This document shows positions 20,444 through 27,640 of a DNA stretch of 59,531 bases, piece after piece; positions within the stretch are counted from its first letter, which is position 1, and each line of letters starts with the position of its first letter. Made by a program: the position numbers and the translations under genes. The notes beneath the pieces are model-generated. The model was not told the origin of the DNA and searched no databases. It was given only the letters and a program-made list of their open reading frames with translations. Origin of the DNA: Paenibacillus caui (GTDB taxonomy: Bacteria > Bacillota > Bacilli > Paenibacillales > Paenibacillaceae); contig NZ_JAIOGQ010000029.1 of NCBI RefSeq assembly GCF_019904135.1, positions 1 to 59,531 on the forward strand, given 5' to 3'.

Positions 20444-22942
20444 TCAGCTGACCGTCCTCGGACGGTCCATGCGCTGAACGCCCGGGATATGAAGTGTCGA
20501 CCACTTCGGCATATGATGATTGACTTTGGCGACAACAACCGTCATATCGTCGTCAATCTGATTTTTCTGATAACGGATTACGGATTCAAGCAGGCAGTCT
20601 GCCATTTCCTGCGGGTCATCGCCCTCCATCTCCATAATGAGGCGTTTCATCCAGAGCTCTTTGTTAATGGCATGTCCGGGCGCATCGTAAATCCCGTCTG
20701 TCATCATGATCAGTGTATCTCCCGGATGCAGCTTCAGCGTCACCAGATCGACTTCGATATCCTGGATGATGCCGACCGGCAGGTTGCTTGCCGTCACCGG
20801 AATGACCTCGCTGCCCCGCTTGATGAAGCTTGGAGATGAACCGATTTTCAGAAAAGTCGTTCGTGCGGAATACTCGTCGATAATCGCCATATCCACCGTG
20901 GCATAAACTTCATCCGGAGACCTCAGCATCAGAACCGAATTGACAGATTTAATGGCCAGCGTTTCATCCATGCCGGACTGCAAAAGCTGTTCCAATATGC
21001 CCAGGGCGGTGCTGCTCTCCAGCTTTGCCCTTTCCCCGTTGCCCATCCCGTCGCTGAGAGCGACGGCAAATTTCCCGTTGCCCAGCTGGGCGGCGCTGAA
21101 GCTGTCTCCCGACAGCAAATCTCCGCCCTTCGCCGCCCCCGCAACTCCGGTCGTGATCTCAAAAGTTTTGGCGGAACCAAACGTCACCGTCTGCATCCCT
21201 TCCCGGAAACCGGAGGTTTCGTTCACGACTGCAATTTGTTCGCTCAAAATGTCTGAGAGCAGCGGGGCAATGATTTTGCGGCATTCATCATACCCTTTCG
21301 TATAGTTATGGACAATTTCAATTTCGACGTTGCCGTGATCCAGGGAGATAATATCCACGCTATGAATGGATAAACCCATTTGCTCCAGCGCTTCCCGGAT
21401 TTGTTCCTCCTGATGGGACATCTCCTGCCCTTCTCTTTTAATTTCTTTGGCCAAATCCTCCATCACCTGGGACACGCCCGATAATTGTTCGGCTACAAGC
21501 TGCCGGCTGTCGTATATTTGCCGTTTCCAGTGCATATCATGCTGATAGAGGTCATATTCACGTTTCATTACTGCAAGCACCTGGTCGGTTTTGCTGCAAA
21601 TTTTATGCCATTTCGCTGGAAAATCCTCTTTTCCAAAGTTAGGGTTCTCTTCAATGGCTGACATCATTTCTGTCATATATTTATAGGTTTGATAGAACTT
21701 GCTGTCCCAGCACTGCCCTTTGCGGAAGCAGGTGGCGCAGGCCCCTTCGGCCGCGGCGTTCATGAAATGGTCGAGCTCCTCCCCCCGCTTGGCAATTTCG
21801 GAGGAACCCGTTACCTGCACAAAGCTGCGGGACAGCTGCTTGAACACCTGGGAAAACTGCGTTACCCGCTCGGCGGTTATATCCCGGATGCGCCGCGCAT
21901 ATTCATGTTGTGACCGGCTGTGATCCTGGGTTCCCGGAACATATCTTGCGATCAGGCTTAACAACGTCTTTGGTGTAAGCAGAAATAACATGACCGCCGC
22001 ACAGGTCTCCCATGTCGAGTTCATTATATCGCCCGGACCCGATAAATAAATGGACAGTATCGATGAACCGAGCAGCATGCCGAATCCCACAGCCCACCTC
22101 TTCCCTTCCCTAAGCATGCCGGCCAGCATGCCCGAAAAGGCCAGCAGACTCATCTGATAGACTGCGCTCATATCCGCAAGGCTGAGGATCAGGCCCGTTA
22201 CCACCCCTACGGAAGCTCCGAGCGGAGCCCCGCCGACCAGGGCGAACAACAGAATTAAATACCTGGACATTATATGTTCGATCGACAATCCATACACGCT
22301 CCACCCGACCGCGCCTGTCATGACGGAAGCCAGCAGAATGATGAGACAGAGAATCTCTTCGTTCCTGAGATGGATATTTTTTTTGCGGTAGGTGAATACC
22401 GGAACGGCTTGTATAAAAACAAGCGTAAGCACAAAACTGAGCACCGCATCCATAACCGCCATGGTAAGCGCATACCAGGTTAGCGAGGGTCCAATTACCG
22501 CCTCAAACAGATTCACAAAGAAGGTGGAGGTAAATACCATAATCGGGGCATAGGACAATTCGGAACGTTCGAAGGTCTCCATGCCTTTTTTCATCAGCAA
22601 AATCATGACCATTTCACAGAGAACCGTCAGAAAATGGTTTTGCACGCCAAACAATGAACCAATCAAAATCGAGCCGAATACCGGAAGAATCAAATCTCGC
22701 CGCATAAAAGCAATAACCGCAAAAAAGGCGGCAGGAAACGGAGTCAGCTCATTCAATATGGTAGCCTTGCCGAGAAGGAATCCGATCAGAGTCAGCAGCA
22801 TTCCCCATTTATTAGCCGTGATGAATCGCACCGTTCGAACCGCAGCCGGCCACTCTCTCCATTTGTCTGCCAGGCCGCTTCTCTCTCTTTGCTCCTTGCC
22901 TTTCTTCATTCCCGGAAACGCAATCACATTTCGCTTCTCCAT
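20444..22942 (-). CDS. spoIIE: Stage II sporulation protein E (PP2C phosphatase)
   Basis: SpoIIE dephosphorylates SpoIIAA, which frees sigma-F in the forespore, and it also interacts with FtsZ at the polar septum. The 832-residue product (B. subtilis 827) has about ten membrane helices between residues 40 and 320. A central regulatory region has a CATCFRKGQCW cysteine cluster. The C-terminal PP2C domain carries LSDGMGNGE and MMTDGIYDA, which hold the metal-binding aspartates. The ATG follows AGGTGG. The upstream region has the unusual Spo0A-type promoter listed separately. Confidence 0.97.
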   Translation of the reverse strand: MEKRNVIAFPGMKKGKEQRERSGLADKWREWPAAVRTVRFITANKWGMLLTLIGFLLGKATILNELTPFPAAFFAVIAFMRRDLILPVFGSILIGSLFGVQNHFLTVLCEMVMILLMKKGMETFERSELSYAPIMVFTSTFFVNLFEAVIGPSLTWYALTMAVMDAVLSFVLTLVFIQAVPVFTYRKKNIHLRNEEILCLIILLASVMTGAVGWSVYGLSIEHIMSRYLILLFALVGGAPLGASVGVVTGLILSLADMSAVYQMSLLAFSGMLAGMLREGKRWAVGFGMLLGSSILSIYLSGPGDIMNSTWETCAAVMLFLLTPKTLLSLIARYVPGTQDHSRSQHEYARRIRDITAERVTQFSQVFKQLSRSFVQVTGSSEIAKRGEELDHFMNAAAEGACATCFRKGQCWDSKFYQTYKYMTEMMSAIEENPNFGKEDFPAKWHKICSKTDQVLAVMKREYDLYQHDMHWKRQIYDSRQLVAEQLSGVSQVMEDLAKEIKREGQEMSHQEEQIREALEQMGLSIHSVDIISLDHGNVEIEIVHNYTKGYDECRKIIAPLLSDILSEQIAVVNETSGFREGMQTVTFGSAKTFEITTGVAGAAKGGDLLSGDSFSAAQLGNGKFAVALSDGMGNGERAKLESSTALGILEQLLQSGMDETLAIKSVNSVLMLRSPDEVYATVDMAIIDEYSARTTFLKIGSSPSFIKRGSEVIPVTASNLPVGIIQDIEVDLVTLKLHPGDTLIMMTDGIYDAPGHAINKELWMKRLIMEMEGDDPQEMADCLLESVIRYQKNQIDDDMTVVVAKVNHHMPKWSTLHIPGVQRMDRPRTVS

Positions 22943-22980
22943 TGTTCAGCACCACCTATTCTCAAGATTGGGTATGTCCC

Positions 22981-23050
22981 ATTATAGGCGGGGGCTGCTG
23001 GAAAGTTTGTCATAAACCGGGAGGTCGTCCAAAGAAATTTACGACAAATT
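22981..23050 (-). promoter_or_regulatory. Spo0A-dependent spoIIE promoter (21-bp spacer, 0A boxes)
   Basis: A perfect TATAAT (22981-22986) and an ATGACA (23008-23013) are 21 bp apart on the minus strand. This is the atypical spacing known for Spo0A-activated sigma-A promoters such as spoIIE of B. subtilis. An AATTTGTCGT (23041-23050) upstream resembles the 0A box TTTGTCGAA, and the -35 region itself contains TTTGTCAT on the other strand. Confidence 0.75.
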
Positions 23051-23230
23051 GAGAGGCTTCCGCATAATTTTGCGACCCGTTGCTGCTGCTTGAAAAGAAG
23101 CGACTTAGACGCTTTTATGTTCGCATGTTAAGGGGAAATGACGGACTTCTCCGCCCGCTCCCTTTATAGCGATTAGCAAGGAGATAGCTGGAAAAGCGTT
23201 GGAAACTGTCGTCAAGAACCGAAGTAGCGA

Positions 23231-23266
23231 CAAAAAAACCGTAGAGTGCGAAAATGCACCTACGGT
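23231..23266 (-). terminator. Terminator after yabR
   Basis: ACCGTAG and CTACGGT arms with an additional inner stem (TGCA/GCA) are followed by TTTTTTTG on the minus strand. The roughly 270 bp between here and the spoIIE start hold only the spoIIE control region. The tRNA genes found at this place in B. subtilis are absent. Confidence 0.85.
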
Positions 23267-23294
23267 TCTGATCTCGTATCATAATAAAAAGATA

Positions 23295-23768
23295 TTACAT
23301 GCGTTTCGCGCCGCGTCCACCGCGTTTGCCTTCGGTGTTCTTCTTCAGCGACGAAATGCGCTCTTCACTATCTTTCAGGAAGCGTGACACCTTATCTTCA
23401 AATGAAGTCTTGCTGGCTGGAGGTTTGAAAGAACGTCCGCCCCGCTCACGATTATATCCGCCGCCGAATTCTCCATCCCTGCCCGGACGATCCGGTCTTG
23501 GGGCACGCGGAGGTCTGGTCGACTCAACCGGCTTGTCAACAGCCTGCTTGATCGAAAGCCCGATCTTGCCGTCCTTATCCACATTGATGACTTTAACTGT
23601 CACAATGTCGTTAAGCTTCAAGTGGTCGTTGACATCCTTAACGTAATTGTCGGCGATTTCCGAGATGTGAACGAGACCGGTGACACCCCCTGACAGATCC
23701 ACAAATGCTCCAAAGTGCGTGATGCCTGTCACTTTACCCTCTAACTTGGTGCCCACTTCAATTGCCAT
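23295..23768 (-). CDS. yabR: YabR-like S1-domain RNA-binding protein
   Basis: The 157-residue product has one S1 OB-fold domain (residues about 4-72, with GAFVDLSGGVTGLVHISEIA) like those in polynucleotide phosphorylase and ribosomal protein S1. A Pro/Arg/Gly-rich flexible part follows, then a charged C-terminal segment ending GKRGGRGAKRM. It probably binds RNA or ribosomes; no enzyme motif is present. The ATG at 23768 follows GGGAGG by about 13 nt. The gene is downstream of divIC, as in B. subtilis. Confidence 0.9.
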   Translation of the reverse strand: MAIEVGTKLEGKVTGITHFGAFVDLSGGVTGLVHISEIADNYVKDVNDHLKLNDIVTVKVINVDKDGKIGLSIKQAVDKPVESTRPPRAPRPDRPGRDGEFGGGYNRERGGRSFKPPASKTSFEDKVSRFLKDSEERISSLKKNTEGKRGGRGAKRM

Positions 23769-23924
23769 AAAATAAAATGATCCTCCCTTAAAAATATACA
23801 GCAAGACTTAGAATACATTGCTGCGGTGATTTGATTATACCGAATGACTCATAACAGGTCAACCGGTTGGAAGCCTGTTATAACAAGGATTATCCCGATT
23901 TTGGGCCCTCTGAATATATAAAAA

Positions 23925-24260
23925 TCATTTTCCGTCCGGGGACTTCAGGATTGGCGTCTCCCCCGGTTTATACAAACCATATTTCTTCCTTGCAATCTGT
24001 CCGATATATTCCGGATCTTTTAAACGGTTGACCTCGTATTTTACCTGATTCAGACTTTCTATACTGGCCTGCTCGTTTGCCCGTGCCTGCGCAAGCTGCT
24101 TGGACCTGCCTGTTAGTTCGACAGACTGGGAATAAAACATATATCCTGCCCAGCCCGCAAAGAGAATGACAAAACCTAGCCACAGCCTTAGCCGTCTTTT
24201 AGTGCCGGCATTTCCGCTCCCCTTGCGTTCCCGATGGTTTGCAGCGACTGCAGTGCGCAT
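23925..24260 (-). CDS. divIC: Cell division protein DivIC/FtsB-like
   Basis: DivIC forms a bitopic septal complex with FtsL and DivIB. The 111-residue product has a basic N-terminal cytoplasmic part, one membrane helix at about residues 26-46 (LGFVILFAGWAGYMFYSQ), a coiled coil at about 50-80 and the conserved end DPEYIGQIARKKYGLYKPGE. The ATG at 24260 follows a GGGGG tract with six-nt spacing. It lies 23 bp after yabQ. Confidence 0.93.
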   Translation of the reverse strand: MRTAVAANHRERKGSGNAGTKRRLRLWLGFVILFAGWAGYMFYSQSVELTGRSKQLAQARANEQASIESLNQVKYEVNRLKDPEYIGQIARKKYGLYKPGETPILKSPDGK

Positions 24261-24283
24261 GATGATCCCCCCATCAATTAGCG

Positions 24284-24847
24284 TTATTCCTTGGTAAACC
24301 AGCTTCGAACCGCCTGAACCTTCGCTTTCACCCACTGCCAGCCTTCTGGGAGTTTAAGCCGCCGAATGAGCGGAAGAAGCAAAAACTTGAGCAGCTTCCA
24401 TACAGGCAGCAGCAGCCGAAGCAAAAACAGCAGCACAGCCCAAAAAAATCCGAGCAAAAGCTTGGCAGCTTTCAGCGCAAGCCGAAGCGGCCCAATGATC
24501 AACACCTGAAATAACCGTACGCTTGCAAAACAGATCTTGTCCACTACCTTCAATAACATTACCACAAAACGCCCGGTTATAACACTTAAGAATAAAAAAT
24601 AAATCCACACCCCTACAAACAAACCGAGGAATACGTAGAACCGGATTTCTCCCTCATTGCTGTGATAAAGCGTTCGAAATACAAACAGGGCCGCCCAAAG
24701 CCAATAAAGCAAGTCCAAACCGTGGATGGACCACCTTGGGAAACGGTATCTTCCCTCTATGATCCGCATGCTGTCGTAAACGACGCCGAGCACGCTTCCC
24801 GAGGCCAGCATCCACAGCAGAGTAATCCACTGTACCTGTAAACTCAT
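24284..24847 (-). CDS. yabQ: Spore cortex biosynthesis protein YabQ
   Basis: YabQ is a mother-cell membrane protein needed for spore cortex formation in B. subtilis. The 187-residue product has about five hydrophobic helices, beginning VQWITLLWMLASGSVLGVVYD, and a long basic and Leu-rich C-terminal part. Its ATG overlaps the yabP stop (ATGA), so the two are coupled. Expression is probably by sigma-E with yabP. Confidence 0.9.
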   Translation of the reverse strand: MSLQVQWITLLWMLASGSVLGVVYDSMRIIEGRYRFPRWSIHGLDLLYWLWAALFVFRTLYHSNEGEIRFYVFLGLFVGVWIYFLFLSVITGRFVVMLLKVVDKICFASVRLFQVLIIGPLRLALKAAKLLLGFFWAVLLFLLRLLLPVWKLLKFLLLPLIRRLKLPEGWQWVKAKVQAVRSWFTKE

Positions 24848-25125
24848 CGCAGCAGCTTGCCAAGCAATCCTTTATTTTTAGGTTGGGAGCCCGGACTAAG
24901 ATAGGACAAGGAATTCACGGTACCTTCAATCGAGACGAATCCTTGTTCCAGATTCAAATTTTTAATATGCAGATTGCTGCCCCGAATCGTTAAATGTCCC
25001 AGCTCTGTCTGCAGCAGGAATTCCTCGTTATCAAAGCTTTCGACGTTGTTCACGCCTGAAATCTCAAGCAGCTTGCGGTTATGGAGCCTCACATCCTGCA
25101 CCTTGTTCTTCCCTGGTTCATTCAT
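24844..25125 (-). CDS. yabP: Sporulation protein YabP
   Basis: The 93-residue protein belongs to the YabP/YqfC family of mother-cell sporulation proteins. It has the family core VRLHNRKLLEISGV and LHIKNLNLEQGFVSIEGTV and no membrane helix or catalytic motif. GGAGGG lies eight nt before the ATG. A CATAAGCT about 20 bp upstream could be a sigma-E -10, but its -35 is unconvincing. Confidence 0.9.
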   Translation of the reverse strand: MNEPGKNKVQDVRLHNRKLLEISGVNNVESFDNEEFLLQTELGHLTIRGSNLHIKNLNLEQGFVSIEGTVNSLSYLSPGSQPKNKGLLGKLLR

Positions 25126-25194
25126 GGCATGTACCCTCCTTCTATTGTTAAGCTTATGGAGGGGTGCGCAGCTTTAGAACCTGACCGGGAGCCT

Positions 25195-25241
25195 CGAAAA
25201 ATAAATAAGAAGCACACCCTTCTCTTTAGGGCATGCTTCTT
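25195..25241 (-). terminator. Terminator after rqcP
   Basis: AGAAGCATGCCCT pairs with AGGGTGTGCTTCT with one mismatch around a short loop, then TATTTATTTTTC on the minus strand. Confidence 0.8.
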
Positions 25242-25246
25242 CGTTT

Positions 25247-25528
25247 CTAATTCCAGTCCAGATCGTTCTTCTTGGCAATCGGTTCTTCCTTGATGACCGT
25301 ATACAGGCTTGCGGCCTCATCCTTACGGGTTGTCTCGGCCAGGCGTTCCACACGGACGGTAACCAGCTTCTGCCCAAATTGGACGGTAATTTCATCGCCC
25401 GCTTTGACCGTGCTGCTCGGTTTCGCTTCCCGCCCGTTAATCAAAACCCTGCCTTGCTCGGAGACATCCTTGGCAACCGTACGCCGCTTGATCAAGCGAG
25501 ATACTTTAAGGAATTTATCTAAGCGCAT
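25247..25528 (-). CDS. rqcP: S4-domain ribosome quality control protein RqcP
   Basis: RqcP (YabO, Hsp15-like) binds stalled 50S subunits and helps RqcH add alanine tails. The 93-residue product is an S4 RNA-binding domain with MRLDKFLKVSRLIKRRTVAKD and GRVLINGREAKPSS, followed by a charged tail. Its ATG overlaps the hup stop by one base (TAATG), so it is translated with hup. Confidence 0.92.
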   Translation of the reverse strand: MRLDKFLKVSRLIKRRTVAKDVSEQGRVLINGREAKPSSTVKAGDEITVQFGQKLVTVRVERLAETTRKDEAASLYTVIKEEPIAKKNDLDWN

Positions 25529-25800
25529 TATTTTACTGCTTCTTTAAGTTTGTTGCCCGCTTTGAATGCCGGAACATTGGATTCCGGAATTTCGATATTT
25601 TCGCCGGTTTGCGGGTTGCGGCCAGTACGGCTTGCGCGTTTGCGGGTTTCGAATGTACCGAAGCCGATCAGCTGCACTTTGCCTCCGTCAGCAAGCGTAT
25701 CGGTGATTTCGTTAAGCAGTTCGTTAAGCACGGCCTCTACGTCACGCTTGGTCAAGCCGCTTTTACTGGAAATATTGTTGATCAAATCTGTTTTGTTCAT
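25528..25800 (-). CDS. hup: DNA-binding protein HU
   Basis: HU is the small nucleoid protein that bends and compacts DNA. The 90-residue product is full length, with MNKTDLI at the start, the GFGTFETRKRASRTGRNPQTG arm region and the FKAGNKLKEAV end. Its place between mazG and rqcP differs from B. subtilis, where hup lies elsewhere. It has its own promoter. Confidence 0.97.
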   Translation of the reverse strand: MNKTDLINNISSKSGLTKRDVEAVLNELLNEITDTLADGGKVQLIGFGTFETRKRASRTGRNPQTGENIEIPESNVPAFKAGNKLKEAVK

Positions 25801-25903
25801 GTTTAAAAGCCTCCCACATTCAAAAAAATAGACTTTGCCCGTTTCTTTCGGGAAACCGGTCTGCCGAATTTAGCCCATCCTGCTCTTGAGAAGCAGCAAT
25901 CGA

Positions 25904-25932
25904 CCTATAGTTAATTCTTGTTCTTTCATCAA
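25904..25932 (-). promoter_or_regulatory. hup promoter
   Basis: TTGATG (25927-25932) and TATAGG (25904-25909) are separated by 17 bp on the minus strand, about 100 bp ahead of hup. Confidence 0.55.
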
Positions 25933-25957
25933 AATCCTGCTGGCGAAAGCTCATTTC

Positions 25958-25990
25958 CCAAAATAATTTGGTGAACTTCCTTCTTCACCA
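25958..25990 (-). terminator. Weak terminator after mazG
   Basis: TGGTGAA and TTCACCA arms with an eight-nt loop are followed by AATTATTTTGG on the minus strand. The hairpin lies 16 bp past mazG. Confidence 0.55.
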
Positions 25991-26005
25991 GCTTGCCTTC
26001 ACACC

Positions 26006-27499
26006 CTACGCCTGCCGCTCCTCCGCTTTGGCTTCCTCCCAAAGCTTGTCCATTTCCTCGAGGCTGCTGTCCTTAGGCGTAAGTCCGCGCTCTGCAAGCT
26101 TCCGCTCGATATAGCGGAACCGGGAAACGAACTTGCGGTTCGTCTTGGACAGCGCCTCTTCCGGATCGGCGCCGATAAACCGCGCCGCGTTCACGACCGA
26201 GAACAGCACATCGCCAAGCTCCTGCACCGTTTCCTCGGAGGATTGCCCAAGGCGCACCGCTTCCTTCAGCTCGGACAGCTCCTCTTCCATCTTGGCTATT
26301 GCGCCGCTTGCATCGTCCCAGTCAAAACCAACCTTGGCCGCCTTCTTTTGCAGCTTGTAGGCCTTCATCAAAGCCGGAAGATCCTGCGGCACGCCGTCCA
26401 GCGCCGACATCGCTTCAGGCACAAGGCCCTTGCGGCGCTTCTCTTCCGCCTTCATGGCTTCCCAGTTTGCGAGCGCGGCTTCGGCATCCTCCGCGCCCAT
26501 CCCCCCAAATACATGCGGATGGCGGAAAATGAGCTTTTCATTCAGGCTGCCGATGACGTCATATACATTGAAGGCGCCCTCTTCTTCTTCCATCTGGGCG
26601 TGGAGCATAATCTGAAGCATCAGATCGCCAAGCTCCTCCTGCATATGCTCCGGATCATCTTCATCAATCGTTTCCAGCACTTCATAGGTTTCTTCGATGA
26701 GATTCTTCCGGATCGAGCTGTGGGTCTGTTCCCGGTCCCACGGACAGCCTTCGGGACTCCGCAAAATATCGACAATTTCATGCAGGCGGTCAAAGCTCTT
26801 GATCTGCAAAAGCGGATCCTCGCTGCGAGGGATATAAACGAGCGAGAGATTGCCGAAGCCCTGTACCCGGTCGAGCTCATACAGCGGCACTTTCAGAATC
26901 TCTTCCTGCCCTTCGACACCGAGCGCGTGGCCAACGACCACTTCGTAATCCTCCGGATAACGCTCCATCAGGCTGAGCTTCACGTCGGAAGCCGTAAACG
27001 TGTCGTACACTTGCCCGATCAGCGTATGCAGCCGGGGCTGCAGATGAGATACGGCGAGGCCTGAAGCGTCCAGCAGCTGAAACCCTTCGATCGGATCAAA
27101 GCCAAGCCGGGAGAAGGCTTCGTCCAGGAAGCTTTCTCCGCCGATCACTTCAAGCGCGATGCCTTCCTCTGGGCAGCGCTGCCGCAGCAGCTGAACCGTG
27201 GCTTCGGCCACCATCGGATGGCCCGGAACGGCATAGACCACCGAACCGCTTCCAGCGGCAGCTTCCGCAATCAACCGGTCGGCAATCTCTTTGTATACGG
27301 ATGGAAAATCGTCGTTCGCTTCATAAATGCTGTCGAAAGACTCAAAAGACACGCCGGAGGCGGCAAGCCAGTCCAGCACCGGATGCTCCTTGGTCCTTAC
27401 ATACAGCTTGCCCGCTTCCTGAAGCTTCTTCATATTACCCAACGTCAGCCGATCCGGATCTCCCGATCCAAGGCCAACTACTGTAATTATTGGCTTCAC
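26006..27499 (-). CDS. mazG: MazG-type nucleotide pyrophosphohydrolase fused to a tetrapyrrole-methylase-like domain (YabN)
   Basis: The 497-residue protein joins an N-terminal SAM-dependent methylase-like domain (residues 1-220, with VVGLGSGDPDRLT and YAVPGHPMVAE) to two MazG segments. The first has RSPEGCPWDREQTHSSIRKN and ELGDLMLQ, the second EEELSELKEA and ELGDVLFSVVN. MazG hydrolyses NTPs, probably cleaning damaged nucleotides. The fused form is the normal YabN architecture in spore formers. It follows yabM by 141 bp. Confidence 0.95.
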   Translation of the reverse strand: MKPIITVVGLGSGDPDRLTLGNMKKLQEAGKLYVRTKEHPVLDWLAASGVSFESFDSIYEANDDFPSVYKEIADRLIAEAAAGSGSVVYAVPGHPMVAEATVQLLRQRCPEEGIALEVIGGESFLDEAFSRLGFDPIEGFQLLDASGLAVSHLQPRLHTLIGQVYDTFTASDVKLSLMERYPEDYEVVVGHALGVEGQEEILKVPLYELDRVQGFGNLSLVYIPRSEDPLLQIKSFDRLHEIVDILRSPEGCPWDREQTHSSIRKNLIEETYEVLETIDEDDPEHMQEELGDLMLQIMLHAQMEEEEGAFNVYDVIGSLNEKLIFRHPHVFGGMGAEDAEAALANWEAMKAEEKRRKGLVPEAMSALDGVPQDLPALMKAYKLQKKAAKVGFDWDDASGAIAKMEEELSELKEAVRLGQSSEETVQELGDVLFSVVNAARFIGADPEEALSKTNRKFVSRFRYIERKLAERGLTPKDSSLEEMDKLWEEAKAEERQA

Positions 27500-27640
27500 A
27501 GCTCTTCACTCCCGGCTCTCGCATTTAACGACGAAATCGTCAATATGAATACTATATCATCTGCCCCGCCCCGCCTCCAAGTTTTCGCCCTGACGGGGCT
27601 GCCGGATTGTGACGGCAGCAAGGGGGGCCGGCAGGCAGGG

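Noticed and set aside
22943..23294. Possible tRNA genes between spoIIE and yabR, as in B. subtilis
   Set aside because: No T-loop GTTCGAATC-like sequence or cloverleaf is visible; the region holds the spoIIE promoter and yabR terminator.
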